Of a stretch of 64,000 bases of DNA, positions 52,491 to 64,000 are shown in pieces. The stretch covers positions 12,990,002 through 13,054,001 of the forward strand of contig NC_091369.1 of the NCBI RefSeq assembly GCF_038502225.1. The letters are read 5' to 3'. The DNA is from Cherax quadricarinatus. Taxonomy: Eukaryota; Arthropoda; Malacostraca; Decapoda; Parastacidae. Below the pieces are notes generated by a model, which saw only the letters and a program-made list of their open reading frames with translations, did not search any database and was not told the DNA's origin. The position numbers and the translations under genes were made by a program. How positions within the stretch are numbered: the stretch's first letter is position 1; every line of letters starts with the position of its first letter.

Positions 52491-55059
52491 TGTGAAAGTA
52501 CTTTAAAGGTTCAAAATTCCCGACATGTTTTTAAGTGTTGAAAAAAGACAACATTTTTTGCTTGGGTGAGTAGTTTTGTGTAATTTTTAATATAGCAAAA
52601 ATAACAAGTATGGAAAGGACTACCTACAAAGTTATGAAGAGAAATGAGACATGAACAAAGCTTTTCAAGTGTCATATATGAAATGGTGAAACATTTTCCA
52701 GTTAATGGCAGTGTTAAACAGGAATGTGCAGACAGTGAGAACTGTGCTCAGCAGCATACAAGTGAAAAAATAGAATTTACATTTAAGGATTGAAAGGTAC
52801 CAGTAAGGGAAAAAGAGAGTTGTATTATATATTCATGGAGGAGCATTAGATCTGTAGTGAGGTCATATAGTACCTGGGTAGTGGGAAGTAATAAGAGGCA
52901 TTCATTTTAAGGATAATTAAAATTTTAAAAGGGTAATTTAACTATAAGGTGGGTACCTTGATGCCAGTGTGGAGCTCTAGTTCGTTCTTTCCTTCCTCAG
53001 GTCAAACACAATTGCCTTCCATTTCCCAGGTGCTATGTGACCCCTGTACAGGTTTAACACTTTCATCATAATAAAAGGATGGTGTGTAGATATATAAAAA
53101 GCAGGTCATTGCTGTACAAGTGAACAAGAAAACCACTGGAGGTTCCTCCTTAAGGTAATGCTTCTGTGGACCACCAAGTCTAACATGTGTACAAAAGAGA
53201 ACACATACAAAGTTGTATATATGTTGGTAGAATTACCGACTATGTAAAGTAAATGGACACTAGTTGCACTTGTGTCCATTTACTTTACATACAAAGTTAG
53301 GTTCACCTGTAGATAGATCAGGGAGGTTACTGCCCCTCATAGCCCAGTCTGTTTTTTGCCTATCAGGGGTTTTATTAATCCCATACAATATCAATAATAG
53401 CGTGGTAGTCGGGGAAGATTAGGTGCACATAATGATTTAATGATGTCACCTGACAAGTTTTGTTGGCCTAAAATCAATTTAGTCAAACTTTGGTAATGTT
53501 ATTACTTCTCGACTGCATTAAGACAACTAAACATTTTAAATCCTCTTCCTTGATGATAATTTTACCATTCCATTTAATCAGATGACAATGGCTGCTACTG
53601 TAAATAATGCAGATTATTAACATTGTCACAGTGGCTGGCATATTTATGCTCATTGACACTAGTGTGTTCTGTGTATATTTTTAGCTGTTTCTCAAATCCC
53701 CATGTGACTTCACACTCCAGCTTTGGTTTCAGCTAGACTTACTGGTTTCTTGCTGGTCAAGCTGCTTAATGTTAATACTGGTAGTAGTGACTATTCTAAT
53801 ATTAAACAGAGTAGGCAGTAGAATTATTGGGAAGAATGACAAGTCTTTCCAGAGATTTGTCAAACTTGTAGGTATTGATGATCCTCAGAACATTACATTT
53901 ACAGTTGTTGATGAAATGAAGTGGGGAATCAAGTTATGGAAGACCCGATCACTTTTCTCCTCAAAGTATTCAAGGGCTACATACCCTGGAGACCCTCAAA
54001 TAAAATATGATGGCAACTCTGCACTTCTTGTACATTATTGTAATTCAAACTAAGCACTAAAATAACTTGTCATAGTCTTAATGGAACTGCATTGTCATTA
54101 GTTGGAAGCAGCTTTTTGTCAAGTCTGCATAGGAGTGCACATCAAAGAAGGCATGTTTGTCCTCGTATTCAAGTGGAAATCTCTGCTATAGGTCAGTGAT
54201 GCTCAACCTCCCGAGTGCTATGAGAAAGATATCCACGTGCACACACACTGCAGCTGTTGCCATTGGATTCTGAGGACCTATGTAGCCCAGAATACCTAAA
54301 GAAGGAATGTACTACCTGGACCAGGTCTTCAAGGCTACACTTCCCCTCTTGTTTCATTAATGACTGTAGATGTACCCTACAGTTCCTCAAAATGTCCAAG
54401 TTTGAAAATCTCTGGAAAGATTTGCTATCCTTCCCAACAGCAGTGTGGCAAATTATATTCTAGCTCCTTTAAGTACTTTATTGGAGTAACCACTACCATT
54501 AGACTTAACTAGCAAGAACCCCATAAAATCAAAGCTGAAGTTTGACATGTGGGGATGCGAGAAATGTGGAAGATATAGCTAGACTTGCACACCAGTGTCT
54601 CGAGTATAAATAAATTTGGTGTACTATTAATAGTATCTCTTATTCATAGTAATAGGCTTAATTCAGGGAATTGGACAGATCCAAACCCAACAAACACTTG
54701 AAGTGCAGTAAAGAAACAGATTTAAGTAAATACCATTCTTTAGAATCATATACATTTGTCTTACTATTGCAGTTGCATAAAGTACAGGAATTTCAGTATA
54801 TCCAGATTTTTGGCTAAATTATTTTAGGCCATAAGGTGACAATCTTTCTGTGCACTGTGCTTACAGTACAATTGACCTACATGGTAATATAAATTTTGCT
54901 GTTTTTATGTCTTGGATTGATAAAGCCCCTGGTAGGCAAAGAGTTACCATAATAAAGTTAGTACCAAATGTTGTGAGTGTTATACATTTGTCAGTGTTAT
55001 TTACCTTTTGTAACAGGTCCAGTTAAAATGCTTCTGTATAGCCTCTGTTTTCAGCTATG
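52491..55059 (+). other. PHF10 3' UTR / downstream region
   Basis: No further coding exon seen. Candidate polyadenylation signals are AATAAA at 54609-54614 and 54951-54956; which is used cannot be told. A perfect 20-bp hairpin lies at 53241-53291. Open frames such as 53769-54053 show no recognisable domain. Confidence 0.55.
53241..53291. repeat. Perfect 20-bp hairpin in the probable 3' UTR
   Basis: TATGTAAAGTAAATGGACAC pairs fully with GTGTCCATTTACTTTACATA across an 11-nt loop (TAGTTGCACTT). It could be a short fold-back remnant or an RNA structure in the transcript. Confidence 0.85.
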
Positions 55060-55342
55060 AACATTAAAATGGTATAAAATACCGACAGGTTGTTAGGTAA
55101 GACACATATGCAACAGTTAGGTATCTTTGTTTCGAAACGTTTCGCCTATACAGTAGGCTTCTTCAGTCGAGTACAGAAAAGTTGATAGAAGCAGAAGAGA
55201 CTTGGGGTGATGGACTGATTACATCGTCTTCAAGTCTCTTCTGCTTCTATCAACTTTTCTGTACTCGACTGAAGAAGCCTACTGTGTAGGCGAAGCGTTT
55301 CGAAATAGATACCTAATTGTTGCATGTGTGTCTTACCTAACA
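55060..55342. mobile_element. Fold-back element with 12-bp direct flanking repeat
   Basis: TTTTCAGCTATG at 55048-55059 and 55343-55354 flanks it. Arms 55092-55204 and 55231-55341 pair along ~110 bp (GTTAGGTAAGACACATATGC, TTTCGAAACGTTTCGCC, GTAGGCTTCTTCAGTCGAG, AAGTTGATAGAAGCAGAAG). The loop is about 26 nt (GGGTGATGGACTGATTACAT). Noncoding. Confidence 0.85.
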
Positions 55343-57307
55343 TTTTCAGCTATGGCCAAGTGCAACACCAGGGCTAAAACTGCTATGATTATCATTTGTA
55401 GGTGATACATGATCACTGATCAACTGAATGTATAATAAAATGTGCTAATTCAGGACTGAGGGTTAGACAGCTCTGTGATTACATTTGTGGGAAGTGCTCA
55501 TATCACAGATCTCGTAAAATGACCATACGAGTGTGATAAAAAAAAGTTAAGTAATTGTCATATTCTAAAGCAAGCACCAAACCTGTATTGGTCATACAGC
55601 TTATTGCAGTAAGGCTGATAGTATTTCTTCCATGACCTTTGTCATAAGGGTTATTAGTACAAAGCAAGGCTTTGTTACAATCAAAACCAAGCACTAAGCC
55701 CACTAGGGTCATACAGCACTGCAGCAAGGCTTTAAGACGTATTTTACCAAGGGTTGTGCTTTGCTTCATCGACCAAAAACAAAAAAAAAAGTACATTCCT
55801 GCAAGTATATGTAGGGAAGTGGACTGTCAGGTCACAGGTGATGTGGGTAAGATTGTGTATTATTACAATCAAAAAAGCGCTAATCCACAAGGGCTATACA
55901 GCGCTGGGAAGATTGTGTAAATTCCCTAGCAGGCATACAAGAGATCTTCCTAGACCAAAAGTACCTTTAATTCTACTGGATGGTTATTATAATCATGGGG
56001 GAAAGGGAGGATGGAAGGTATTCAGGCTCAATTCAGAGAACTGGAACAAATCCAATTCCCTTGATCAAGAGCCCCTCACCAGCATCAAGGAACCTCCCTT
56101 GAAGGGAACTCTGCTGGATGGTGTATAGTTGTGTCTAATGCTGCTCTATGGCATTATGTACCCTAATGACAGCTACTTAAGACACTTCTAACCCTCCCCA
56201 TCATCATCTGAGGATAATCTGGCCTTTGCCCAAAGTGTGCAAGTTTGTGTCTGTGTATGCCACACACACTGCTTATTAATCTTGCATTACATTCATTGGA
56301 TAATCTCATACACTTTAACTCTATTATGACTTAAAAAGAGGAAGGCATGCTTATAGGAGTCTTCCTCACAGCCTACAAAATTTGTAGCCTTACGAATTTT
56401 TGAGGCGACACCACCTCTCTTAAATTACAACTACATTTCATTCCTGATAGCAAACAGAGCACAACACATTGTCAAACCTGGGGAAAATACAGAAGCTAAT
56501 ATTACATTCATGGTAGGATTCACTAAAACCTTAAGGGTCCTACAGCAGTCAGGCTTTATCCAAGGAAGAGGATATGTTCAATTCCTTGGAATCAAGTGCC
56601 TCACTAACAGCAAGGAATCTATCTTGAGTTGTTTAGTATCAGTAGATGCATTCTTTCCACTGATTCCCCCACCACCTTGATGATGATGATGAGAGGCTCT
56701 TGATCCAACTGGACTTATCCTTATCTTCCTTGGATAAAACCTAAATTTATTCTCCAGCTGCTACACATTCCTTACGAGTTTGGTGAATTTGGTGATACTT
56801 CCTGATTAAAAAAGAAAATACTTCCACTGGTTAAACCACCATCAGAATCACACCTTGGATGGCAGGTATTGCTGATAAGGTAGAAACTTGGTGCAGCACA
56901 ATTATAAATATTATTACAATCGTAAGTGCTAAATCCACAAAGACAAATATAAAACTTCTGCTCTGGGTAGAGCTTTACTAAGTTATACAAGTAGTTGTGT
57001 AACAGATTATAATATACTTGTTTTTTTTCCCATGGAAAATGAGTTTGAAAAGTAACATGGGCATACTAAATGGATCAAATTCTATAAGGTATAGGATTGC
57101 TGCTTCAGAGTAGCCCTTTCTAGTCTTGTCTTGTGACCTACTCAACCGATATCCTTGGGTAACCAAACTATACCTAAATCAACAAAATAAGTACACTGTA
57201 GCCAACTACCCTGGGTCATAGAGATGTGTATCTGTACTGGTGGTGAACAGGTAATAAGCAGCCTTAATGACCCTTTCTCTGATCATGCAGTGACAAACAT
57301 TTTGAAA
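55343..57307. other. Downstream intergenic-type region with dispersed repeats
   Basis: Contains several heads of the SINE-like repeat (near 55570, 55680, 55870, 56890) and one fuller copy at 55862-56110. A degraded body is near 56520-56640. No coding motifs otherwise. Confidence 0.5.
55862..56110 (+). repeat. Dispersed SINE-like repeat
   Basis: Head AAGCGCTAATCCACAAGGGC ... ACAGCGCTGG, then after ~80 bp the body GGTATTCAGGCTCAATTCAG, AATTCCCTTGATCAAGAG and CCCCTCACCAGCATCAAGGA. Matches the copy at 4197. Confidence 0.75.
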
Positions 57308-58563
57308 CAGGTAAGACAGAGAGGATTACCAAGAGGGTAGGGGAGAATTTAGGATGGATAGGGGATGTGTATACCAGGTGTTTACACTGAAGCATACAAG
57401 TGAACAATACTTAGGTAAGAGTAAGTAAGTTACATTTATATATTAACACAGCTGTTTCCCACTAAGGTAAAGTACCCTGAAAGTAAAACACTTTCACCAT
57501 TACTGTCAGTCTTGCCAGAGGCATGCTGTCATTACAGCTCAAGTGTACCTCCAATATCCCACCACCATCTCTCCAGAGTGCAGGCACCGTACTTCCCACC
57601 CAGAATATAAGTCCAGCTAACCGGTTTCCCTCAGTCCCTTAATAAATGTTAATTTGCTTACACCCATAAAAACCGCTTGCCTCCACTTACTCATATTTAA
57701 CATGCTTGTACATGCCTGTTTGATGACCAAGACCCTCCAACCATTCCTAGGCTGGCCTCCCTACCCCTCTTTCCCTCCACTACAGATTTATACACCCTCC
57801 AAAAAATCCTATTGGTGCCACCCTCCATTATGGTTTTAAAAAATACATAGGGTGGCTGGGGAAGCAATGTGGCAGAGGTTGCAAATGTATGAAATAGGTA
57901 GGTTACTAAGAAGTCTTTACAGGGAGATTGAGACTCGTGTTTGAGTATGTTGGAAAGAAAGGGATTACTTTCCAGTTAAAGTAGACCTTGAACAGGGATG
58001 TGTGATGTTACCATGGTGGTTTAACAAAGTTTTAGATTGAGTTTCCAGAGAAGCAAATTGCAGGGTGTGGGATTAAAAGGTAGTGAATCTGACAGTTGTG
58101 CTTTGCTGATGACAGTCCTTTATGGAAATACTGAAGAAAAAGTGTAAAGATTAGGATCTGAGAAAGCGCATAAGAAAGAAAATTAAAAGTGAACATAACA
58201 CACAGTAACAATATCATCAAGTAAAGCACTAAACCTAAGAGGGTCATACAGCTGAGTAACAAAAAAGTCTAGTCAATGAAAAATAGGATATCAGATTAGA
58301 GGGAGCATTTAGGAAGTGAATGTGTTTAGATGCTATAAATTTGGGAGTGGATGTTTTTGAAAGATAGGTCTTATGAAAGGTGAACTAGAGAGAAGATGAG
58401 GGGAGAAAGGTAAGTGGAATGTTAAAGCATCTGTAAAGAGAAAGTTTACCTATGGAAGCAGAAAAAGGAATGTTCCAGTGGTACCAACATTTTTATGTGG
58501 CTATTAGACATGGTCTTTGAGCAGTGCAACGAGGCTGCTGAAGGCAGTGGAGATGTCGTGTAT
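57308..58563 (+). mobile_element. Old RTE copy, interrupted
   Basis: 57308-57436 carries GGATAGGGGATGTGTATACC and GTTTACACTGAAGCATA. 57839-58563 carries GAAGCAATGTGGCAGAGG, GAACAGGGATGTGTGATG and CTTTGCTGATGACAGTCC. A SINE-like head is inserted at ~58205-58262. Multiply broken. Confidence 0.8.
57437..57838 (-). mobile_element. RTE 3' fragment nested in the old RTE
   Basis: Reverse 3' end: AACACAGCTGTTTCCCACTA, CTTGCCAGAGGCATGC, ACCGGTTTCCCTCAGTCCCT, CATTCCTAGGCTGGCC. The older forward copy resumes on either side of it. Confidence 0.8.
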
Positions 58564-59089
58564 ATATACATGTACCCAATTGTTGCTGTGTTAGAAACTA
58601 GTTCTGCTGAAAGTTGGTAATTTAAGCAATTCCCATTCTGCTGAAAAGAACTAACCTGAATTTGGAGACCAATTATGGTAAAAGGCATTACACCCTATCT
58701 AACCATCCTACGTACAAGTGAGTCGAAATTTATGGACAAGTCTCCTAAACACCTGATGCCCTTGTTCACCTGACAGTAAAGTATATTTGTAGCTGAAAGC
58801 TAATCAATTATTATAGGTTTTATTTTAAGCAGGACAAGATTTATGGGCACTTTTTAACACCTGTTAGTAAACTTCTGTAGCTTACATATATGGATCCCAA
58901 TTAAAATATCACATGGGCATTTTGGGGATATCCTGAGGTAATTGTACATTCTTGGTCACAAATATATGCCTTAAACTGTTTACTGTAATCATTGTGAAAG
59001 TGTATAATAGTAAGTAAAACTTATGTAATGAACCTAAGTGTTTATATCAGACTCCCACTAGATAAAATACTTTGTGGTTACTTATTATT

Positions 59090-59685
59090 TTATTAACACA
59101 TTGGCCTTCTTCCACCAAGGCAGGGTGGCACAGAAAAAGAAAAACTTTCATCATTCACTCTATCATTGTCTTGCCAGAGGCATGCTTACACAACAGTTAT
59201 AAAACTGCAACATTAACACCCCTCCTTCAGAGTGCAGACACTGTACTTCCCATCTCCAGGACTCAAGTCCAGCCTGCCGGTTTCCCTGACTCCATGTTAC
59301 CTTGCTCACACTCCAACAGCATGTCAAGTCCTAAAAACCATTTGTCTCCATTCACTCCTATCTAACACACACACACACACATGCATGCTGGAAGTCCAAG
59401 CCCCTTTCCAAAGCCAACCTCTACCCCAACTTCCTTCCACTACAGATTTATACACTCTCAAAAGTCATTATTTTGTTTCATCCTCTCTACATGTCTGAAC
59501 CACCTCAACAACCCCTCCTCAGCCCTCTGGATAATTTTGGTAATCCTGCACCTCCTCCTAATTTCCAAACTATGAATTCTCTGCATTATATTCACACCAC
59601 ACATTGCCCCCAGACATGACATTGCCATTGCCTCCAGCCTTCTTGTTCACCACCCATGTTTCACATTCATATAAAGAGCTAATTT
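59090..59685 (-). mobile_element. RTE 3' fragment (reverse, degraded)
   Basis: Landmarks in reverse: TTCCACCAAGGCAGGGTGG, CATCTCCAGGACTCAAGTCC, TTTGTCTCCATTCACTCC, CATTGCCCCCAGACATGAC, CACCCATGTTTCACATTCAT. A CA-repeat is expanded at 59368-59381. Confidence 0.88.
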
Positions 59686-59689
59686 AAAG

Positions 59690-59850
59690 GAACAAGTTGT
59701 GAGACACATTTAACATTTAGGTAGCCTTACTGATGAAATATTTTGCTTGCACATCAGGCTTCATCAAATACAAAAGTGTTTAGAGCACTGGAGAGAAAAG
59801 TTGAGAGGTAATTTGAGGTGATCAGTCCCTCAGCTTTGATAGGTGATGGT
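59690..59850. repeat. Single-arm relic of the fold-back family
   Basis: GAGACACATTTAACATTTAGG, then AAATATTTTGCTTGCACATCAGG, CTTCATCAAATAC and AGGTGATCAGTCC parallel one arm and loop of the element at 55060. The opposite arm is not evident. Confidence 0.5.
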
Positions 59851-59896
59851 TAGTCCATTAGTCTGAAGCAGAGGCACAGGGTCAGAGAGCCTTATA

Positions 59897-60185
59897 CAGC
59901 CTCTCCTCACTTAACGATGGAGTTCCATTCCTAAGACCACGCCGGTAAACGAATTCATTGCTAAGTCAGGAGCATGCTATAATGGTAGTGGATTTGTGTC
60001 AACCATCTTTGATATTGTTTGAGTGTCTGCATTTTAACATTTTTGGTATATTTTTAAATGTTTATACAGCAGTGTACTGTATATTGTAATAAACAGAATA
60101 AAGGTAATCAGCTCTAATATATTTAGGTATGCATACTGGTCAGAGAACCCGGTAAACGAATATGTCGCTTAGTGAGGATAGGCTG
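59897..60185. mobile_element. Tigger/mariner-like MITE
   Basis: Left flank TA. Ends CAGCCTCTCCTCACTTAACGA and, reversed, CAGCCTATCCTCACTAAGCGA. The right flank is TG (decayed). 289 bp, AT-rich, noncoding. Confidence 0.82.
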
Positions 60186-60579
60186 TGTACTGGAATCGGA
60201 AGTGAGGTGTAAAGTTTGAAGACACCACAGGTAAACAGGGCCCACAGGTGGAAGCAAGTCATATTAAGCAGTTGTTAGCACTACAGTGCACACAAATATT
60301 GATCTTGAACTCAACCTCTTAAAAACATACAAGCTATGAACAGCCATACTTGCAAGTACTATACAGAAAACTGCCAAATGTCCTTACTAAGAGCAACCTA
60401 GTGTATTCAGCATACCTGGGTACACAGGTATCTACAGCTGTAGAATCAACAAGGTGAAGGTACTGCTATTTTTCTATTCTAACAAATTATATTGTATGAA
60501 TAAAGTGAACACTGGTGATAAATGTGGTGACCATATAAGATTTGTTTGTGATAACTCGACATGATAAACACTCAATAAA
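60186..60579. other. Unrecognised stretch before a non-LTR element
   Basis: No motif recognised. It may include a degraded 5' part of the following retroelement. Confidence 0.4.
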
Positions 60580-63035
60580 AACCACTAATAATTGTTGGAG
60601 ATTTTAGCAAATTTTTATCAACCTACTAGCCCCTAAGTGTCAAGCTTGATTAATAGCACAGTCTTGCCTTCTAATACCCTCAATCACCAAACCCACTAGA
60701 ATTACAATCAGTTTCACTTTTAAATTATACCAGCTTTGATAATAATAGAGCCAACAAGATTGGAGAATACACTGGACCTCATCTTCACCAACAATGATGA
60801 TTTGATATACAGTACTCAGATCACAACATAATAGAGGTTCAGACATGTATGTGCGAGGCCCCAGACCAATAAAATGTGATCAGTCACAAGGTAGCCTTCA
60901 CCAAATTCAACTTCAATAACAAAAACAATGTGGGACCAAGTCAATCAGGTCCTAAATGATACAAACTGGGAAGATATCCTAAGCAACACAGATCCAAACC
61001 TATGTCTAGAACAAATTAACTCTGGCACTCAAGGTATGCTCAAGCCATATTCCTTTAAGGAAGAGGAAGAGAAGGTGTAAACTAGAAAGAGAAAGATGTT
61101 CCCTGTGCAGGCAAAGGCAAAGAATAACAGAGCAGCTAAAAGAAACCAGTAAATCTGTAATACGAAGGGAGGCACTGGTCAGAGAAACAGCAAACATTGA
61201 ACTTAAGCTAAAGGAATCTTACAGGAGTCAAGAAATGCGGGAAAAAACAAAAGCCATAAATGAAATTGAGAGAAACCCAAAATATTTTTCTTATGCCAAA
61301 TCTAAGTCGAGAACAACATCCAGTACTGGGCCCCTACTTAGACGAAATGGGTCCTACACAGATGGCAGCAAGGAAATGACTGAAAAGGCGATAAAAGACA
61401 TGCCCATGCACTCTGCCCCAGGCCCAGACTCATGGAACTCTGCATTCATCAAGAACTGCAAGAAACCCCTATCATGTGCTTTTAACATCCTATGGAGAGG
61501 GAGCATGGACACAGGGGTCATCCCACAGCTGCTAAAAACAACAGACATAGCCCCACTCCACAAAGGGGGCAGTAAAGCAATAGGAAAGAACTACAGACTG
61601 ATAGCGCTAATATCCCACATCATAAAAATCTCTGAAGGGGTTCTAAGAAGCAAGATTGCCACTCATCTAGATACCTATCAGTTACACAACCCAGGGCAAC
61701 ACGGGTTTAGAGCAGGTTGCTCCTGCCTTTCCCAACTAATGGACCACTATGATAAGGTCCTGGATGTTCTAGAAGACAAACAAAATGCAGGTGTAGTATA
61801 CATAGACTTTGCAAAAGCCTTTGACAAGTGTGACCATAGTGTAATAGAGCACAAAATGCGAGATAAAGGAATAACAGAAAAAGTTGGAAGATGGGTCATT
61901 AATTTCCTAAGAAATAGAACACAAATAGTAGTAGTAAACAGAGTAAAGTCTGACGCAGCTACTCCTCCACAAGGCACAGTACTCGCTCCCATCTTGTTCC
62001 TCATCCTCATATCTGACAGACAGGGATGTAAGCCACAGCACTGTGTCTTCCTTTGCAGATGACACCCAAATCTGCATGACAGTGTCCTCCATTGAAGACA
62101 CTGCAAGACTCCAGGCAGACATCAACCAAATCTTTAAATGGGCTGCAGAAAACAATATGAAGTTCAATGATGAGAAATTTCAATTACTTCGATATGGAAA
62201 ATGTGAGGAAATTAAAACTATATGGGAGTATAAAACAAATTCCATCCACACAATAGAGTGAAAAACTAATGTAAAAGACCTGGGAGTGATAATGTCAGAG
62301 GATCTCACTTTCAGAGACTACAACACTGTATCAATCGCATCTGCTAGAAAAATCACAGGATGGATAATGAGAACCTTCAAAACTAGGGATGCCAAACCCA
62401 TGATGACACTCTTCAGGTCGCTTGTTTTATCTAGGCTGGAATATTGCTGCACACTAACAGCACCTTTCAAGGCAGATGAAACTGCTTACCTAGAAAATGT
62501 ACAGACAACCTTCATGGTACACATAACTGCGAGAAAAAACCTCAATTACTGGGAATGCTTGAAGTTCCTCAACCTGTATTCCCTAGAATGCAGGCAGGAG
62601 AGATACATGATTATATACACTTCGAAAATCTTAGAGGGATTAGTACCAAACTTGCACATGAAAATCACTCCGTATGAAAGACGACGACTTGGGAGACGAT
62701 GCAACATCCCTCCAACGAAAAGCAGGGGTGCCACTAGCACGATAAAAGACAACACAGTGTCAGGGGCCCCAAGACTGTTCAACTGCCTCCCAGCATACAT
62801 GAGGAGGATTACCAATAGACCCCTGGCTGTCTTCCAGAAGGCGCTGGACAGGTACCTAAAGTCAGTACCTGACCAGCCGGGCTGTGATTCATATGTCGGG
62901 TTGCATGCAGCCACCAGTAACAGCCTGGATGATCAGGCCCTGATCCGCCATGAGACCTAGTCGCAGACCGAGCCATGGGGGCATTGACCCCTGAAACCTT
63001 CCCCAGGCATACTCTATGTAACAAAATAAAATGGT
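60580..63035 (+). mobile_element. CR1/Jockey-group non-LTR retrotransposon, 5' truncated, broken
   Basis: The endonuclease end is visible near 60590 (IIVGDFS) and 60745 (ENTLDLIFTNNDDLIYSTQ). RT 61235-62062 has APGPDSWNSAFIKNCKK, PLHKGGSKAIGKNYR, GQHGFRAGCSCLSQL and VYIDFAKAFDKCDHS. It then frameshifts by ~2 nt near 62015 before SSFADDTQICM (62043-62261). A stop (TGA, 62259-62261) precedes the DLGVIMSEDLTF box, and the C-terminal region follows to 62960. Polarity and motif style differ clearly from the RTE families. Exact clade (CR1, L2, Rex1 or Jockey) cannot be set by eye. Confidence 0.88.
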
Positions 63036-63059
63036 AACCTTAAATTTAGATGTGTAATG

Positions 63060-64000
63060 CTGGGGTTAAAATTGCCTCCAATGTCTGTTCTCCAGGATGA
63101 ATGTGCTTCAGTGGTTAGTGAGGTTAAAGGTATCACGGACTTCAGTGCTAATCAAGGTAAGATATTCTAATTGTAGGAGATTCTCAGGTAACATATATGG
63201 ACTGTGCTTTTTGTAAGAGATAGGAAGGTCAGACAGAGGGTGTGCCTCCCAGGAGCTGGTGTTGGTGACATAGTCAGCAGGTTGGATATTATGTCAGGTA
63301 ATGGTAACAAGCCCATCTCTCTGGGGCTGGAGTGGTTGCATTAGCCAATTCGATTGAGGGGGTAACTGATGACTTGTCTAGGAATTTAAACTGACAGATT
63401 ATAGAGGTATGGGTGTTTGTGGGAAACAATCAGGCTGCAGTATTAGGGTTGAAAACAGAAGATATTACCAGGATACCTTAGGGATACGTTTAAAAGACAA
63501 TACAGTATTCAAAGTTGCTAGTAAAGGCAAAGCAATTGATCAACAAACAGAGAGAGTAGAGGGCAATGAGTGACTAGCTCCCTTAAGGTTTACTATACAA
63601 ATAAGAAATAAGACGAGCTAAGATTGCATGCAAGTGCAGGTAATGTAGATATTATTGCTATAACAGAGACATGGTTCAATCTGAAAGATATAGAAATGCC
63701 TTCTGAATGCAACATACAGGGTTATAAACTATTCCACACTGATAGGGTCAACAGGAAGGGTGGTGGAGTGGTGATGTATGTTAGAGATAATTTAAATTGT
63801 TTTAGACATAAGATTAGAAACATTCACACAGAATCTGTTTGGCTCCAGTTTCTCGAGGGTCATGACAAATTAATTTTGGGTGTGATTTATAGGCCCCCAA
63901 ATGTTGACAGGGAGTGCAGTAAGCCATTATGGGACTTAATTCATAAGGTGTCTAGATATGAAAATGTTGTGTTAATGGGAGATTTTAACTTTAGACAAAT
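63060..64000 (+). mobile_element. CR1-like non-LTR element, 5' part: SGNH-type ORF1 relic and endonuclease (runs off window)
   Basis: 63160-63345 translates, with one frameshift, as ILIVGDSQV ... VRQRVCLPGAGVGDIVSRLD, GNGNKP. This matches the esterase/SGNH-hydrolase ORF1 of some CR1-group elements (GDS block present). From ~63570 a second frame has SLKVYYTN, DELRLHASAGN, VDIIAITETWFN, RKGGGVVMYVRDN, LILGVIYRPPNV and LMGDFNF. This is an AP-like endonuclease open to the window end. A few codons are lost or broken near 63600. It is a separate copy from the one ending at ~63035. Confidence 0.85.

Noticed and set aside
53769..54053. 94-codon frame downstream of PHF10 beginning with a hydrophobic stretch
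   Set aside because: No recognisable domain, no splice or start context, and it lies in the likely 3' UTR.

Overview
This is eukaryotic DNA, most likely from an arthropod and probably a decapod crustacean. It has spliceosomal introns, one host gene that is clearly a chromatin-remodelling PHD-finger protein, and very dense transposon content dominated by RTE-like non-LTR retrotransposons, Tigger/pogo-type DNA elements and TTAA-target (piggyBac-like) elements. The decapod assignment is an inference from repeat character and overall resemblance, not a measured match. There are no bacterial operons, phage, CRISPR arrays, rRNA genes or intact tRNA genes.

Host gene. One plus-strand gene runs from before the window to 52490. 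I recover eleven exons (3237-3381, 4720-4934, 9360-9485, 11466-11583, 16134-16268, 18876-18989, 27414-27559, 33313-33460, 37744-37882, 38187-38361, 52366-52490). They join in frame into 527 codons plus a stop. The product is a PHF10 / SAYP (e(y)3, BAF45a-type) subunit of PBAP/PBAF SWI/SNF remodelling complexes: a SAY domain, two PHD fingers and a third C-terminal C4HC3-like module. The last intron is about 14 kb and appears to use a GC donor.

Repeats. Almost everything between the exons is mobile DNA. (1) Two RTE-like families, here called A (3' end ...CAGTGTGATAATAA) and B (3' end ...CGACTTGTTG-An), share a 5' UTR. One A copy (28043-31624) keeps a complete endonuclease-RT frame; the others are truncated, frameshifted, inverted or nested. 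(2) Short internally deleted elements carry only the RTE 5' UTR and a 3' terminus. (3) Five noncoding elements of about 1.07 kb have CCCTTT... termini and mostly TTAA target duplications (7064, 10099, 14538, 35601, 49946). (4) Tigger-like elements and MITEs have TA targets (5251, 34482, 38665, 42707, 43878, 47213, 47455, 59897). (5) Fold-back repeats, a 130-bp perfect palindrome and a minisatellite of about 1 kb. (6) At the right end, two copies of CR1/Jockey-like elements.

The least explained structure is in the TTAA elements. All five carry, near one end only, two copies of a palindrome GTA-NNNN-TAC exactly 24 bp apart. The core (TATA, CTAG or GATC) differs between subfamilies but is the same in both copies of each element. 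Nested insertions give clean empty sites and a relative order of events: RTE-B insertions predate two TTAA elements, a short RTE derivative predates two Tigger elements, and an old RTE was hit by one MITE that was then hit by another.
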